Below are positions 5,811-12,419 of a DNA stretch of 12,419 nucleotides, piece by piece. A program made the position numbers and the translations under genes. The stretch lies in NCBI GenBank assembly GCA_028282395.1, contig JANQHY010000028.1, forward strand, positions 1 to 12,419, given 5' to 3'. Below the pieces are notes generated by a model. That model was not told where the DNA came from and did no database searches. It saw only the letters and a program-made list of their open reading frames with translations. Source of the DNA: Gammaproteobacteria bacterium (lineage in GTDB: Bacteria > Pseudomonadota > Gammaproteobacteria > UBA12402). The number at the start of each line of letters is the position of its first letter. Positions within the stretch are counted from its first letter, which is position 1.

Positions 5811-7367
5811 TTGAGAAAATCATCAAAGAAATTTTCTGTATCCGTTGAAGATATATTATTTAATCTGCCTGGACATGTCTATTGTAAGGACAAAAATGGC
5901 GTATACCTGGGATGCAATCATAGACAGGCACAGATACTCGGTTTTAAAAAGAATAAAGAGATTATCGGGAAACGCGATAGGGATCTATATGATGAAGAAG
6001 TTACTGCGATGCTTGAAGCCAATGATAAGGAGGTGCTAGAAAAAGGCAAGTCCATTATTCGAGAAGAGATTTCACGACATCCTAATGGCGATACACTAAC
6101 ATTAAGCCATAAAATACCCTTGCGTAATGAGGATGGCGAAATTATAGCAATGCTAGGCGTATCACTCGACATTACGGAACTAAAAGCGATTCAAGCAAAA
6201 CTGGAACAGGCCAGAAAAGTGGCGGAACTGGCAAGTCAGGAGGCGAAGTCTGAATTTATCCAGAATATGAGCCATGATTTGAGAACTGCCCTCACTGGAC
6301 TACTTTCGGTTGCAGAAGTGCAAGCAGACAATTTGCCAGATAATCACGAGCATAAAGAGCATTTCTTGCTGATGCGCGATGCATCAAGAGAAGTGCATAA
6401 GTTTTGCGAAACGGTTCTTGAAGCCGCTTCGCTTGATCACCGTCAAGATACAGGAGAGCCAGTAACCTTTTCCATTGATACATTGATCACTAATAAGGTT
6501 AACCTATTTAAGCCGGCATTACTCCATAAAGATCTGACTTTTACTGTTGAACCGCTTTCTGACAATATTCCACCACTTTTAGGTCATCCATTAATGCTTG
6601 AGCGGGTGTTAATCAATTTGATTGGCAATGCTATTAAATTTACCGAGATCGGTGGGATTACTATCCAATATGGTTTAACAGAGACACCAGCAGAAAACGA
6701 GATGACGCATCAATTACAGATAACTGTCAGTGATAGTGGCGAAGGCATCCCAGCTGATAAGCAATCGGTAATTTTTGATAGTTTTACTCGCCTGACGCCA
6801 TCCTATCAAGGGTTGCATAAGGGGCAAGGTTTGGGTCTCTATATTACTAAAAAATTGATTGATCTCATGGGAGGGACTATTACTGTAGCAAGTGATGGTA
6901 TCGGGCAGGGGGCAACTTTCCGTTGTGAGATACCTATTAAACTCTCCTCTGAAAAGGTGGAGGAGATGATACCGATCATGGATAAACCCTACCGTATTCT
7001 TGTTGCTGATGACAGCAACATGGCGCGTTTTGCAGCGGTAATGTTGTTAAATAATGCATTTACGCATTGTCAGGTTGATCAAGTAGATACTGTTGCGGGA
7101 ATTATTCAACGTACTAATGAAAAAGCCTATGATTTACTGCTACTAGATTTAACCTTTGCTGATGGTAATGCCAATACTGCTGTCAAGTATATCCGCAATA
7201 CGCCCGACTCTAAAAATAGCGAAACACCTATTGTTGCGTTAACCAGACAGCTAGATCAATCGACCTATCAAGCTTGTCTTGAAGTGGGAATGAATACGGT
7301 GACAAAAAAACCGCTCACCTTGCCGATGATTCAATCATTGGCGGCTAACTTGTTAGCAGGTCAGTAA
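5811..7367 (+). CDS. Soluble PAS hybrid sensor histidine kinase (ArcB-like)
   Basis: The 518-residue protein begins at TTG. A PAS domain spans about residues 10-125 and contains LPGHVYCKDKNGVYLGCN and ends in the usual SLDITELK linker. A coiled coil (about 126-147) leads to the HisKA dimerisation helix with the phospho-acceptor His155 in MSHDLRTALTG. The ATP-binding domain shows the N box (INLIGNAIKF, 268-277), DSGEGIP (308-314), and a glycine-rich GQGLGLYI (338-345). A C-terminal receiver domain (about 394-515) has the acidic pair Asp400-Asp401, phospho-acceptor Asp446 in LLLLDLTFADG, Thr478, and Lys500-Pro501. There is no transmembrane segment or signal peptide, so PAS must sense an intracellular signal or a partner protein. 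No Hpt domain or response regulator gene is adjacent, so the output partner is unknown. The PAS style resembles kinases I know from Legionella and Coxiella. All catalytic residues are present. Confidence 0.88.
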   Translation: MRKSSKKFSVSVEDILFNLPGHVYCKDKNGVYLGCNHRQAQILGFKKNKEIIGKRDRDLYDEEVTAMLEANDKEVLEKGKSIIREEISRHPNGDTLTLSHKIPLRNEDGEIIAMLGVSLDITELKAIQAKLEQARKVAELASQEAKSEFIQNMSHDLRTALTGLLSVAEVQADNLPDNHEHKEHFLLMRDASREVHKFCETVLEAASLDHRQDTGEPVTFSIDTLITNKVNLFKPALLHKDLTFTVEPLSDNIPPLLGHPLMLERVLINLIGNAIKFTEIGGITIQYGLTETPAENEMTHQLQITVSDSGEGIPADKQSVIFDSFTRLTPSYQGLHKGQGLGLYITKKLIDLMGGTITVASDGIGQGATFRCEIPIKLSSEKVEEMIPIMDKPYRILVADDSNMARFAAVMLLNNAFTHCQVDQVDTVAGIIQRTNEKAYDLLLLDLTFADGNANTAVKYIRNTPDSKNSETPIVALTRQLDQSTYQACLEVGMNTVTKKPLTLPMIQSLAANLLAGQ

Positions 7368-7394
7368 CCACTTAATCAAAGGTCGTACAATAAG

Positions 7395-7423
7395 TTGAAA
7401 AATAGAGCAAATGGATAAATACT
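7395..7423 (+). promoter_or_regulatory. Weak candidate promoter for metG
   Basis: TTGAAA (7395-7400), a 17-base spacer and AATACT (7418-7423, 4 of 6). A rival pair, TTGCAT (7450-7455) and TACTAT (7473-7478), also has a 17-base spacer but would give an almost leaderless transcript. Neither is strong, and metG may also be read through from the kinase gene, as I see no terminator between them. Confidence 0.22.
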
Positions 7424-7486
7424 GTTTTAAGCAATAGCGTTTTAAGAAGTTGCATCACGGGCCAAAATCTCGTACTATGGGGCGCT

Positions 7487-9526
7487 ATGTCAAGTCAAAA
7501 GCGAAAAATATTAGTTACTTGTGCCCTGCCATATGCGAATGGCGCGCTACATTTGGGTCATGTTCTTGAGTATGTGCAGGCAGATATCTGGGTGCGTTTT
7601 CAGCAGATGCGTGGCCATGATTGTCTCTCTTTATGTGCCAGCGATTGTCATGGGACGCCGATTATGTTGCAGGCAGAGCGTTCTGGCTGTAGTCCAGAGG
7701 ATTTAGTTGCACGCATTAGTGAGCTACAACGCCAGGATATTGCCGACTTCTCAATTGCATTTGATAATTTCCATACCACCCACTCAGAAGAGAACCGCCG
7801 CTGTGCTGAGCAGATGTATCATCAGCTACAATCCGCTGGGGCGATTGTGCAGCGTGAAATCAAACAAGCCTATGACCCTGAGAAAGAGATGTTTCTACCG
7901 GACCGCTTTGTCAAAGGCGAATGCCCACGTTGTGGTGCGGTTGATCAGTATGGGGATAATTGTGAGAGTTGTGGGGCGACCTACTCCCCAGTAGAGTTAA
8001 AGAATGCTCGATCAGTGGTATCAGGTGCAGTGCCAGTTGAAAAGAACTCTCAACATCTTTTTTTCGATCTGCCGCGTTATGAAGAGGCATTAAAAACTTG
8101 GACAAAAGCTGACCATCTTCAGCCAGAGGTAGTGAATAAATTAGAGGAGTGGTTCAAGGCAGGGTTGCGCCAGTGGGATATTTCTCGTGATGCACCCTAT
8201 TTTGGTTTCACTATTCCTGGGATGACGAATAAATATTTTTATGTTTGGTTGGATGCACCGATTGGTTACTTAGCAAGCCTGATGCATCTGTGCCAGCGCC
8301 GTGACGATATCGATTTTGATGACTATTGGCGCTCAGATAGTGATGCAGAGCTCTACCACTTTATTGGTAAAGATGTGCTCTATTTCCATACACTGTTCTG
8401 GCCAGCAATGTTGATGGCGGCAGCAATGCGTACGCCAACAGCTGTGTATGTTCATGGCTTTTTAACGGTTAATGGTGCCAAGATGTCTAAATCGCGTGGT
8501 ACCTTTATTAAAGCTCGTACCTATCTTAATCATCTTGATAGCGATTACCTGCGCTACTATTTTGCTGCTAAGCTCAGTAGTCATGTTGATGATATCGATC
8601 TTAATTTTACCGATTTTCGCCAGCGTGTTAATGCTGATTTAGTGGGTAAAGTGGTTAATATTGCCAGTCGCACAGCAAAAATTCTCCACGGCCATTTTGA
8701 TAACTGTCGCGGTAGTGATCAATCTGCCCATCCATTATGGCAGCAGTTTATTGCTGAGCAGGAGAATATAGCTGAAGCATACGAGTCACGCCAATATGCT
8801 AAAGCTATACGTGAAATTATGGCCTTAGCTGATCATGCCAATCAAGCCATCAGCGAAGCGGCACCGTGGCAAGCGATTAAAAATGGTGAGCGTGAAGCGG
8901 TGCAGGCAATTTGTACCTTAGCAATTAACTGTTTTCGGTTATTAATGACCTGGCTTAAACCGGTGGTGCCACAATTGGCGCAACGTAGTGAGCAGTTTCT
9001 CAATGCCGGCGAACTATTGTGGGAAACACCCGCGCGCTTTCTCTGCGACCACCAATTGTCCCCTTTTAAACCTTTATTGCAGCGAATAAAACCTGAGGAG
9101 ATTGAAGCGATGAGTGATGAAGCAAAAAAAGATCTTGAAATGGTCCAATCAGAGCAACAGACTGCTGTGGCTGAAGAACCAACTTCACCATTTAAACCAG
9201 AAATTACCATTGATGATTTCATGAAAATTGATCTCCGTGTTGCTACCGTCGTGACTGCTGAGGCAGTTGAGGGGGCAGATAAGTTATTACATTTGACGTT
9301 GGATGTTGGTGGTGTTGAGCGCCAGGTTTTTGCCGGGCTGAAAAAGAGTTATGCACCTGAATTGTTGGTAGGACGTCAGGTTGTAGTTGTTGCTAATTTA
9401 AAGCCGAGGAAAATGCGCTTTGGTCTTTCACAAGGAATGGTAATTGCAGCAGGGAGCGAAGGTGGCGAACGACTTTGGTTAGTATCACCTGAAGAGGGCG
9501 CTGAAGCGGGCGATGCAGTGAAGTAA
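7487..9526 (+). CDS. metG: Methionyl-tRNA synthetase
   Basis: MetG charges tRNA-Met and initiator tRNA with methionine using ATP, in the cytoplasm. The 679-residue protein is the long dimeric form found in E. coli. The class I catalytic core has the HIGH-type motif HLGH (residues 22-25) after ALPYANGAL. A zinc knuckle with four cysteines follows, CPRCG (146-150) and CESCG (159-163), as in the single-knuckle MetG type. Then come the WLDAPIGY segment (254-261) and KMSKS (332-336). The anticodon-binding helical domain covers about 385-535. A charged linker (540-570) joins it to the C-terminal OB-fold tRNA-binding domain (about 573-679; FMKIDLRVATV, LKPRKMRFGLSQGM). All signatures are intact. The ribosome site is poor (GGGG four bases before ATG). 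The codon use is rich in CGT/CGC, unlike the accessory block at 69-4250, so it serves as a native reference. Confidence 0.97.
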   Translation: MSSQKRKILVTCALPYANGALHLGHVLEYVQADIWVRFQQMRGHDCLSLCASDCHGTPIMLQAERSGCSPEDLVARISELQRQDIADFSIAFDNFHTTHSEENRRCAEQMYHQLQSAGAIVQREIKQAYDPEKEMFLPDRFVKGECPRCGAVDQYGDNCESCGATYSPVELKNARSVVSGAVPVEKNSQHLFFDLPRYEEALKTWTKADHLQPEVVNKLEEWFKAGLRQWDISRDAPYFGFTIPGMTNKYFYVWLDAPIGYLASLMHLCQRRDDIDFDDYWRSDSDAELYHFIGKDVLYFHTLFWPAMLMAAAMRTPTAVYVHGFLTVNGAKMSKSRGTFIKARTYLNHLDSDYLRYYFAAKLSSHVDDIDLNFTDFRQRVNADLVGKVVNIASRTAKILHGHFDNCRGSDQSAHPLWQQFIAEQENIAEAYESRQYAKAIREIMALADHANQAISEAAPWQAIKNGEREAVQAICTLAINCFRLLMTWLKPVVPQLAQRSEQFLNAGELLWETPARFLCDHQLSPFKPLLQRIKPEEIEAMSDEAKKDLEMVQSEQQTAVAEEPTSPFKPEITIDDFMKIDLRVATVVTAEAVEGADKLLHLTLDVGGVERQVFAGLKKSYAPELLVGRQVVVVANLKPRKMRFGLSQGMVIAAGSEGGERLWLVSPEEGAEAGDAVK

Positions 9527-9543
9527 AATGGCGTTGCTTTTTT
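9510..9543 (+). terminator. Rho-independent terminator overlapping the metG stop
   Basis: GCGATGC (9510-9516) pairs with GCGTTGC (9531-9537), seven pairs with two wobbles, followed at once by six T's (9538-9543). The 5' arm and loop contain the last metG codons and the TAA at 9524-9526. The 14-base loop is long, so efficiency may be modest. It separates metG from the efflux gene. Confidence 0.5.
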
Positions 9544-9616
9544 ACAACTACTAATTTTAATACACCAGCTGTTTCGTATTTGCTTCACAATCTCTGTTGG
9601 AGAGAAGGGAGAGAAA

Positions 9617-10813
9617 ATGGCTGATACTGTGCAAATAAAATATCTAGCTGTTCTACTACTGATGATCATTTGTGGGTTTCTTGGTATAGATATCCATTTG
9701 GCTTCGATGCCACATATCATGCGCTATATGAATACAGATCAGCAGCATATGCAGCAATCTATTTCAACTTTTCTTTTAGGTATGGGAGTCAGCCTGTTAT
9801 TTTATGGTCCGTTATCGGATCACTTTGGTCGAAAACCGGTAATTGCATTTGGGTTATTGCTAGCTGCAGCCAGTAGTTTTGCCGCAGCATTGAGTCACGA
9901 GATTAGTACCTTCCTTATTTTGCGTGTATTACAAGGTGTTGGTTCTGGTGTTTGTGCAGGCTTGGGTCGAGCAGTTTTGGCAGATATGTATCGTGGTAAT
10001 CAATTGACCCATATGGCTTCCTATTTGGGTATGGTGGTAGCACTGTCACCGCTAGTGGCACCAGTTATTGGTGGTTATATTCAAGCAGTACTAGGTTGGC
10101 AGGCCAACTTTGTTGTATTAGGAGCAATTTTTATATTGGCTTTTACGCTATACACGATAATTTTTCCTGAAACAAATAAACATCGTTATAGTAGTCAATT
10201 TTCAATTGCTAGAATCTTGCATAATTATTGCTATGTATTAACAAAAAAACAGTTTATTGGATTCACTTTACTATCTGGTATTGGCATGGCCGGTAATATG
10301 GTTTATGCAACAACTAGCGCATTTATTTTTCAGCATGGATTCTCATTAACAGCTGTGCAATATGGCTGGGTAACAGCAGTAGCAGGATTAGGTGCTATCA
10401 TAGGTAGAATGGCATCCTCTTACTTAACGCGGAAAGTTGGAAGTATCAAGGCGCTGCTGGTTTCACAATCAATGCTACTGTTTGCAGGAATAGTTTTGCT
10501 ACTGTTAATATGGGGCCATTTTATTACAATTCTCTTTTTAATTTTAGTGGTATTGGTCACTATTGCTAGTCAGGCAATTACCCAGCCGTGCACCACATCT
10601 AATGCGTTAGGGCTTTTTGAAACGAAACGAGGTGCTGCTAGTGCTGTTTATGGTGGATCACAGCAATTAATTGCATTTCTTACCAGCGCTATTGTCGGTG
10701 CTATTGCTTTTGAGGGCGTCTGGTTGTGGGCATTTGCTTATATCCTGTTAGGATTGATTGGTTTAGCAGTATTTTTTACCCTAATAGGAAAAAATCATAA
10801 CAATCAGCCATAA
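9617..10813 (+). CDS. Bcr/CflA-family multidrug efflux MFS transporter
   Basis: An inner-membrane protein of 398 residues with about twelve hydrophobic segments, the normal size for the drug:H+ antiporter-1 group. Motif A, GPLSDHFGRKP (64-74), lies between helices 2 and 3. Motif B, ILRVLQGVGSG (101-111), contains the conserved arginine. Motif C, LSPLVAPVIGGYI (143-155), marks drug-proton antiporters. An aspartate in helix 1 (GIDIHLASMP, Asp25) sits where Bcr/CflA proteins carry DMYLPALP. The substrate cannot be told from sequence; family members export bicyclomycin, chloramphenicol, sulphonamides or amino acids such as cysteine. The start is supported by AAGGGAG five bases before the ATG. It follows metG after a terminator and converges with pncB, so it is probably transcribed alone. 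Confidence 0.88.
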   Translation: MADTVQIKYLAVLLLMIICGFLGIDIHLASMPHIMRYMNTDQQHMQQSISTFLLGMGVSLLFYGPLSDHFGRKPVIAFGLLLAAASSFAAALSHEISTFLILRVLQGVGSGVCAGLGRAVLADMYRGNQLTHMASYLGMVVALSPLVAPVIGGYIQAVLGWQANFVVLGAIFILAFTLYTIIFPETNKHRYSSQFSIARILHNYCYVLTKKQFIGFTLLSGIGMAGNMVYATTSAFIFQHGFSLTAVQYGWVTAVAGLGAIIGRMASSYLTRKVGSIKALLVSQSMLLFAGIVLLLLIWGHFITILFLILVVLVTIASQAITQPCTTSNALGLFETKRGAASAVYGGSQQLIAFLTSAIVGAIAFEGVWLWAFAYILLGLIGLAVFFTLIGKNHNNQP

Positions 10814-10855
10814 CATGACATAGTATTATTAAATATTACTCAATGATATGCTAGC

Positions 10856-10882
10856 GGTTGATTTGGTGAAATGTTATCGACC
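10856..10882. terminator. Hairpin between the convergent efflux and pncB genes
   Basis: GGTTGAT (10856-10862) can pair with ATCGACC (10876-10882), seven pairs with one wobble, around a 13-base loop. It is central in the 107-base gap between two convergent genes, where a bidirectional terminator is expected. Neither strand has a T run after the stem, so the call is weak. Confidence 0.25.
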
Positions 10883-10920
10883 ACAAGCAACTGAATTTGA
10901 GTGCTGGTAAGCGGGCAAGT

Positions 10921-12090
10921 TTAGTGAATATGAAAAACTTTTTTTAAGTATTGTAGATAATCATTATCATCACAGGTCAATTTTTCTTGGCTATCTGAGA
11001 TTTTTGCAACGGGTTGGCCGTTGCAGTGTGTCATTTTAATGACGATTTGTAGAGGTTCATAGCCTAAGTCATTCGTAAGGTGCGTGCCTATGCCAAATGC
11101 TAATTTGGCTTGTTGATGGAAAGCCTCATGAATAGCAAGTGATTTTTCTATCGTTAATGCATCGCTAAAAATTAACCATTTGCTGCGCGGATCAATACCA
11201 AATGCCTGATAGTGCTCAATCGCTTTCTTCGCCCATGTAAATGGGTCGCCAGAGTCATGACGCATTCCATCGAATAGTTTAGAGAAATAGAGATCGAAAT
11301 CGCTAAGGAATGCATTCATACCAACAACATCACTAAGAGCGATGCCTAAGTCGCCGCGATACTCCTGTACCCAACTCTCCAATGCTGCTTTTTGGCTATC
11401 AATCAAGCGTGGTCCTAATGCTTGATGTGCCTGTAGATATTCATGTGCCATGGTGCCAAAGGGTATCAGGTCAAGCTCTTTTGCTAGTAGTATATTGCTA
11501 GTGCCAGGGAAGTAATCACTGACGCCATTTTTCAGTTGCGTTACCACTTGTCGTTGCCAGGTAGCACTAAAGCGTCTGCGCGTGCCGAACTCTGTTAAAC
11601 GATAACTCTCTTTAAATCGATAATTATTAATTAAGGCGATTTTCTCCTGTAATCGCTTCTCTCCTTGTGTCCAGTCTGGTTCATCTACACAATTACGAAA
11701 ATAGACTTCATTAATAATTGCGAGGAGTGGTACCTCAAATAGAATGGTGTGTAACCATGGCCCCTCTACGGTTAGCTCGAGATCATCACCGTTAGTGCCA
11801 ATCTTGATGAAGCGTTCATCGAGATGGAATAATCTTAAAAAAGCGATAAAGTCACTTTTTATGTAATTGAGTGATGCTAGATAATTGAGCTCCTGCTCAG
11901 AGAGTCTGAGTTGACAGAGCGCGTTAATAGCGGTTTCAATCTCATCAGCATAGGGCGCCAGTTTAGCACGGTTGCGACATTTAAATTGATAGGTGACATT
12001 GATGGCGGGATATTGATGTAGTACCGCCTGCATCATAGTAAATTTATAGAGGTCATTATCAAGTAATGAGGTGATAATTTGTTTAGCCAT
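10921..12090 (-). CDS. pncB: Nicotinate phosphoribosyltransferase
   Basis: PncB makes nicotinate mononucleotide from nicotinate and PRPP, helped by ATP hydrolysis, in the Preiss-Handler branch of NAD synthesis. The 389-residue protein is close to the 400 residues of E. coli PncB. Recognisable segments are SLLDNDLYKFTM (8-19), RRRFSATWQRQ (171-181), and FPGTSN (194-199). GTMAHE (212-217) carries the histidine (His216) that is phosphorylated in the E. coli enzyme. DGMRHDSGDP (274-283), FSDAL (308-312) and GIGTHLTND (333-341) follow, the last for phosphate binding. Everything expected is present. Its ATG overlaps the stop of the upstream nicotinamidase by one base (TAATG at 12092-12088), so the two are very likely translated in a coupled manner. 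It has only a weak purine-rich ribosome site of its own (GAGAAG). Confidence 0.96.
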   Translation of the reverse strand: MAKQIITSLLDNDLYKFTMMQAVLHQYPAINVTYQFKCRNRAKLAPYADEIETAINALCQLRLSEQELNYLASLNYIKSDFIAFLRLFHLDERFIKIGTNGDDLELTVEGPWLHTILFEVPLLAIINEVYFRNCVDEPDWTQGEKRLQEKIALINNYRFKESYRLTEFGTRRRFSATWQRQVVTQLKNGVSDYFPGTSNILLAKELDLIPFGTMAHEYLQAHQALGPRLIDSQKAALESWVQEYRGDLGIALSDVVGMNAFLSDFDLYFSKLFDGMRHDSGDPFTWAKKAIEHYQAFGIDPRSKWLIFSDALTIEKSLAIHEAFHQQAKLAFGIGTHLTNDLGYEPLQIVIKMTHCNGQPVAKISDSQEKLTCDDNDYLQYLKKVFHIH

Positions 12091-12419
12091 TAGTTTTTCT
12101 TCTCTGTTTCTATTGCTTGACTATTGTCGATTAATATAGCTCCCCTTTTGACCATCTCTGCTTTAGCTGCTTCGCTGCTATCGTGATTGAGTCCACGGCA
12201 CGCGGCGAGATTGACAATGACGTTGAATTTCGCTGCTAACAGTTGCAGAACAGTAGTTTTTACGCAGTAATCGGTAGCAAGCCCGCCGGCTATAATTGTT
12301 GTTACCTGACGCGCCTGGAGAAATTCAATGACACCGGTACTGCGGCAGTTGGCAAGGTCATGATAGCAGGCACCATAGGGGTGCAAGTCGGGTTCGACAC
12401 CTTTCCAGACAAAATAGTC
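12090..12419 (-). CDS. pncA: Nicotinamidase, C-terminal part (window-truncated)
   Basis: The frame is open from the window edge (12419) to the TAA at 12092-12090, giving about 109 C-terminal residues. A TTG at 12386 could look like a start, but the frame continues upstream as DYFVWKGVEPD. This includes VWKG, where the catalytic lysine of the isochorismatase-like hydrolase fold lies, so the gene extends beyond the window. GGLATDYCVKTT contains the nucleophilic cysteine, and ATDYCV is the hallmark of nicotinamidases. The CRGLNHDSS segment also matches the family. The enzyme hydrolyses nicotinamide to nicotinate and ammonia, feeding PncB, whose start codon overlaps this stop. The metal-binding and catalytic aspartate region is outside the window. 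Confidence 0.9.
   Translation of the reverse strand, partial: DYFVWKGVEPDLHPYGACYHDLANCRSTGVIEFLQARQVTTIIAGGLATDYCVKTTVLQLLAAKFNVIVNLAACRGLNHDSSEAAKAEMVKRGAILIDNSQAIETEKKN

Noticed and set aside
5845..6483. Overlapping short frames within the kinase gene on both strands
   Set aside because: They are shadows of the 518-residue kinase, which has clear domain motifs; none has a convincing ribosome site.
7344..7357. Dyad GCTAAC-TT-GTTAGC at the end of the kinase gene
   Set aside because: The loop is only two bases, it is in coding sequence and no T run follows, so it is not a credible terminator.
12090..12386. Nicotinamidase starting at TTG 12386
   Set aside because: The frame continues upstream to the window edge with the conserved VWKG segment, so the TTG is an internal leucine codon.
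1..12419. tRNA, rRNA, CRISPR array, insertion sequence or integrase
   Set aside because: I looked for cloverleaf arms, regular spaced repeats, transposase motifs and terminal repeats by eye and saw none.

Overview
The window looks like a chromosomal segment of an AT-rich gammaproteobacterium. Supporting signs are an E. coli-type MetG with a C-terminal tRNA-binding domain, a pilT-to-proC neighbourhood like the pilT-yggS-proC order known from Pseudomonas and relatives, an ArcB-like hybrid kinase with a PAS domain of a style familiar from Legionella and Coxiella, a Bcr/CflA efflux pump, and PncA/PncB of the proteobacterial type. A Legionellales-like, possibly host-associated lineage is my best guess, but this is inference and no RNA marker gene is present.

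Region 1 (1-68): the first 22 codons of a pilT-like gene leaving the window on the minus strand. Region 2 (about 69-4250): an AT-rich accessory block rich in AGA and ATA codons. It holds a 58-residue acidic protein with a strong ribosome binding site (368-544, +), an orphan membrane-anchored protein with a GTG start (581-1531, -), a small acetyltransferase-like remnant (1710-1829, +) and a large KAP-family P-loop NTPase (1879-4102, +). The NTPase reading frame is broken by one extra G in a run of seven G's exactly inside its Walker A motif. Dropping one G restores GEWGVGKTS and a 740-residue protein. The block lies where yggS would be expected in the usual pilT-yggS-proC order, and yggS is absent.

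Region 3 (4197-5166): a promoter with a perfect TTGACA box and two inverted repeats, then proC, which carries out the last step of proline synthesis. Region 4 (5167-5810): a 644-base gap with hairpins, a doubtful 52-residue membrane ORF on the minus strand, and the promoter and near-perfect Shine-Dalgarno of the next gene. Region 5 (5811-9526): a soluble PAS-HisKA-HATPase-REC hybrid kinase starting at TTG, then metG, which ends in a Rho-independent terminator overlapping its stop codon. Region 6 (9617-10813): a Bcr/CflA family MFS efflux pump. Region 7 (10921-12419, minus strand): a translationally coupled pncA-pncB pair, with pncA cut by the window edge. It converts nicotinamide to nicotinate and then to nicotinate mononucleotide (Preiss-Handler NAD salvage).

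The housekeeping genes (proC, metG, pncAB) are intact and ordinary. The unusual part is 69-4250, a candidate cargo or defence-like block whose ATPase is either inactivated, switched by slippage at the G tract, or affected by a homopolymer sequencing error.
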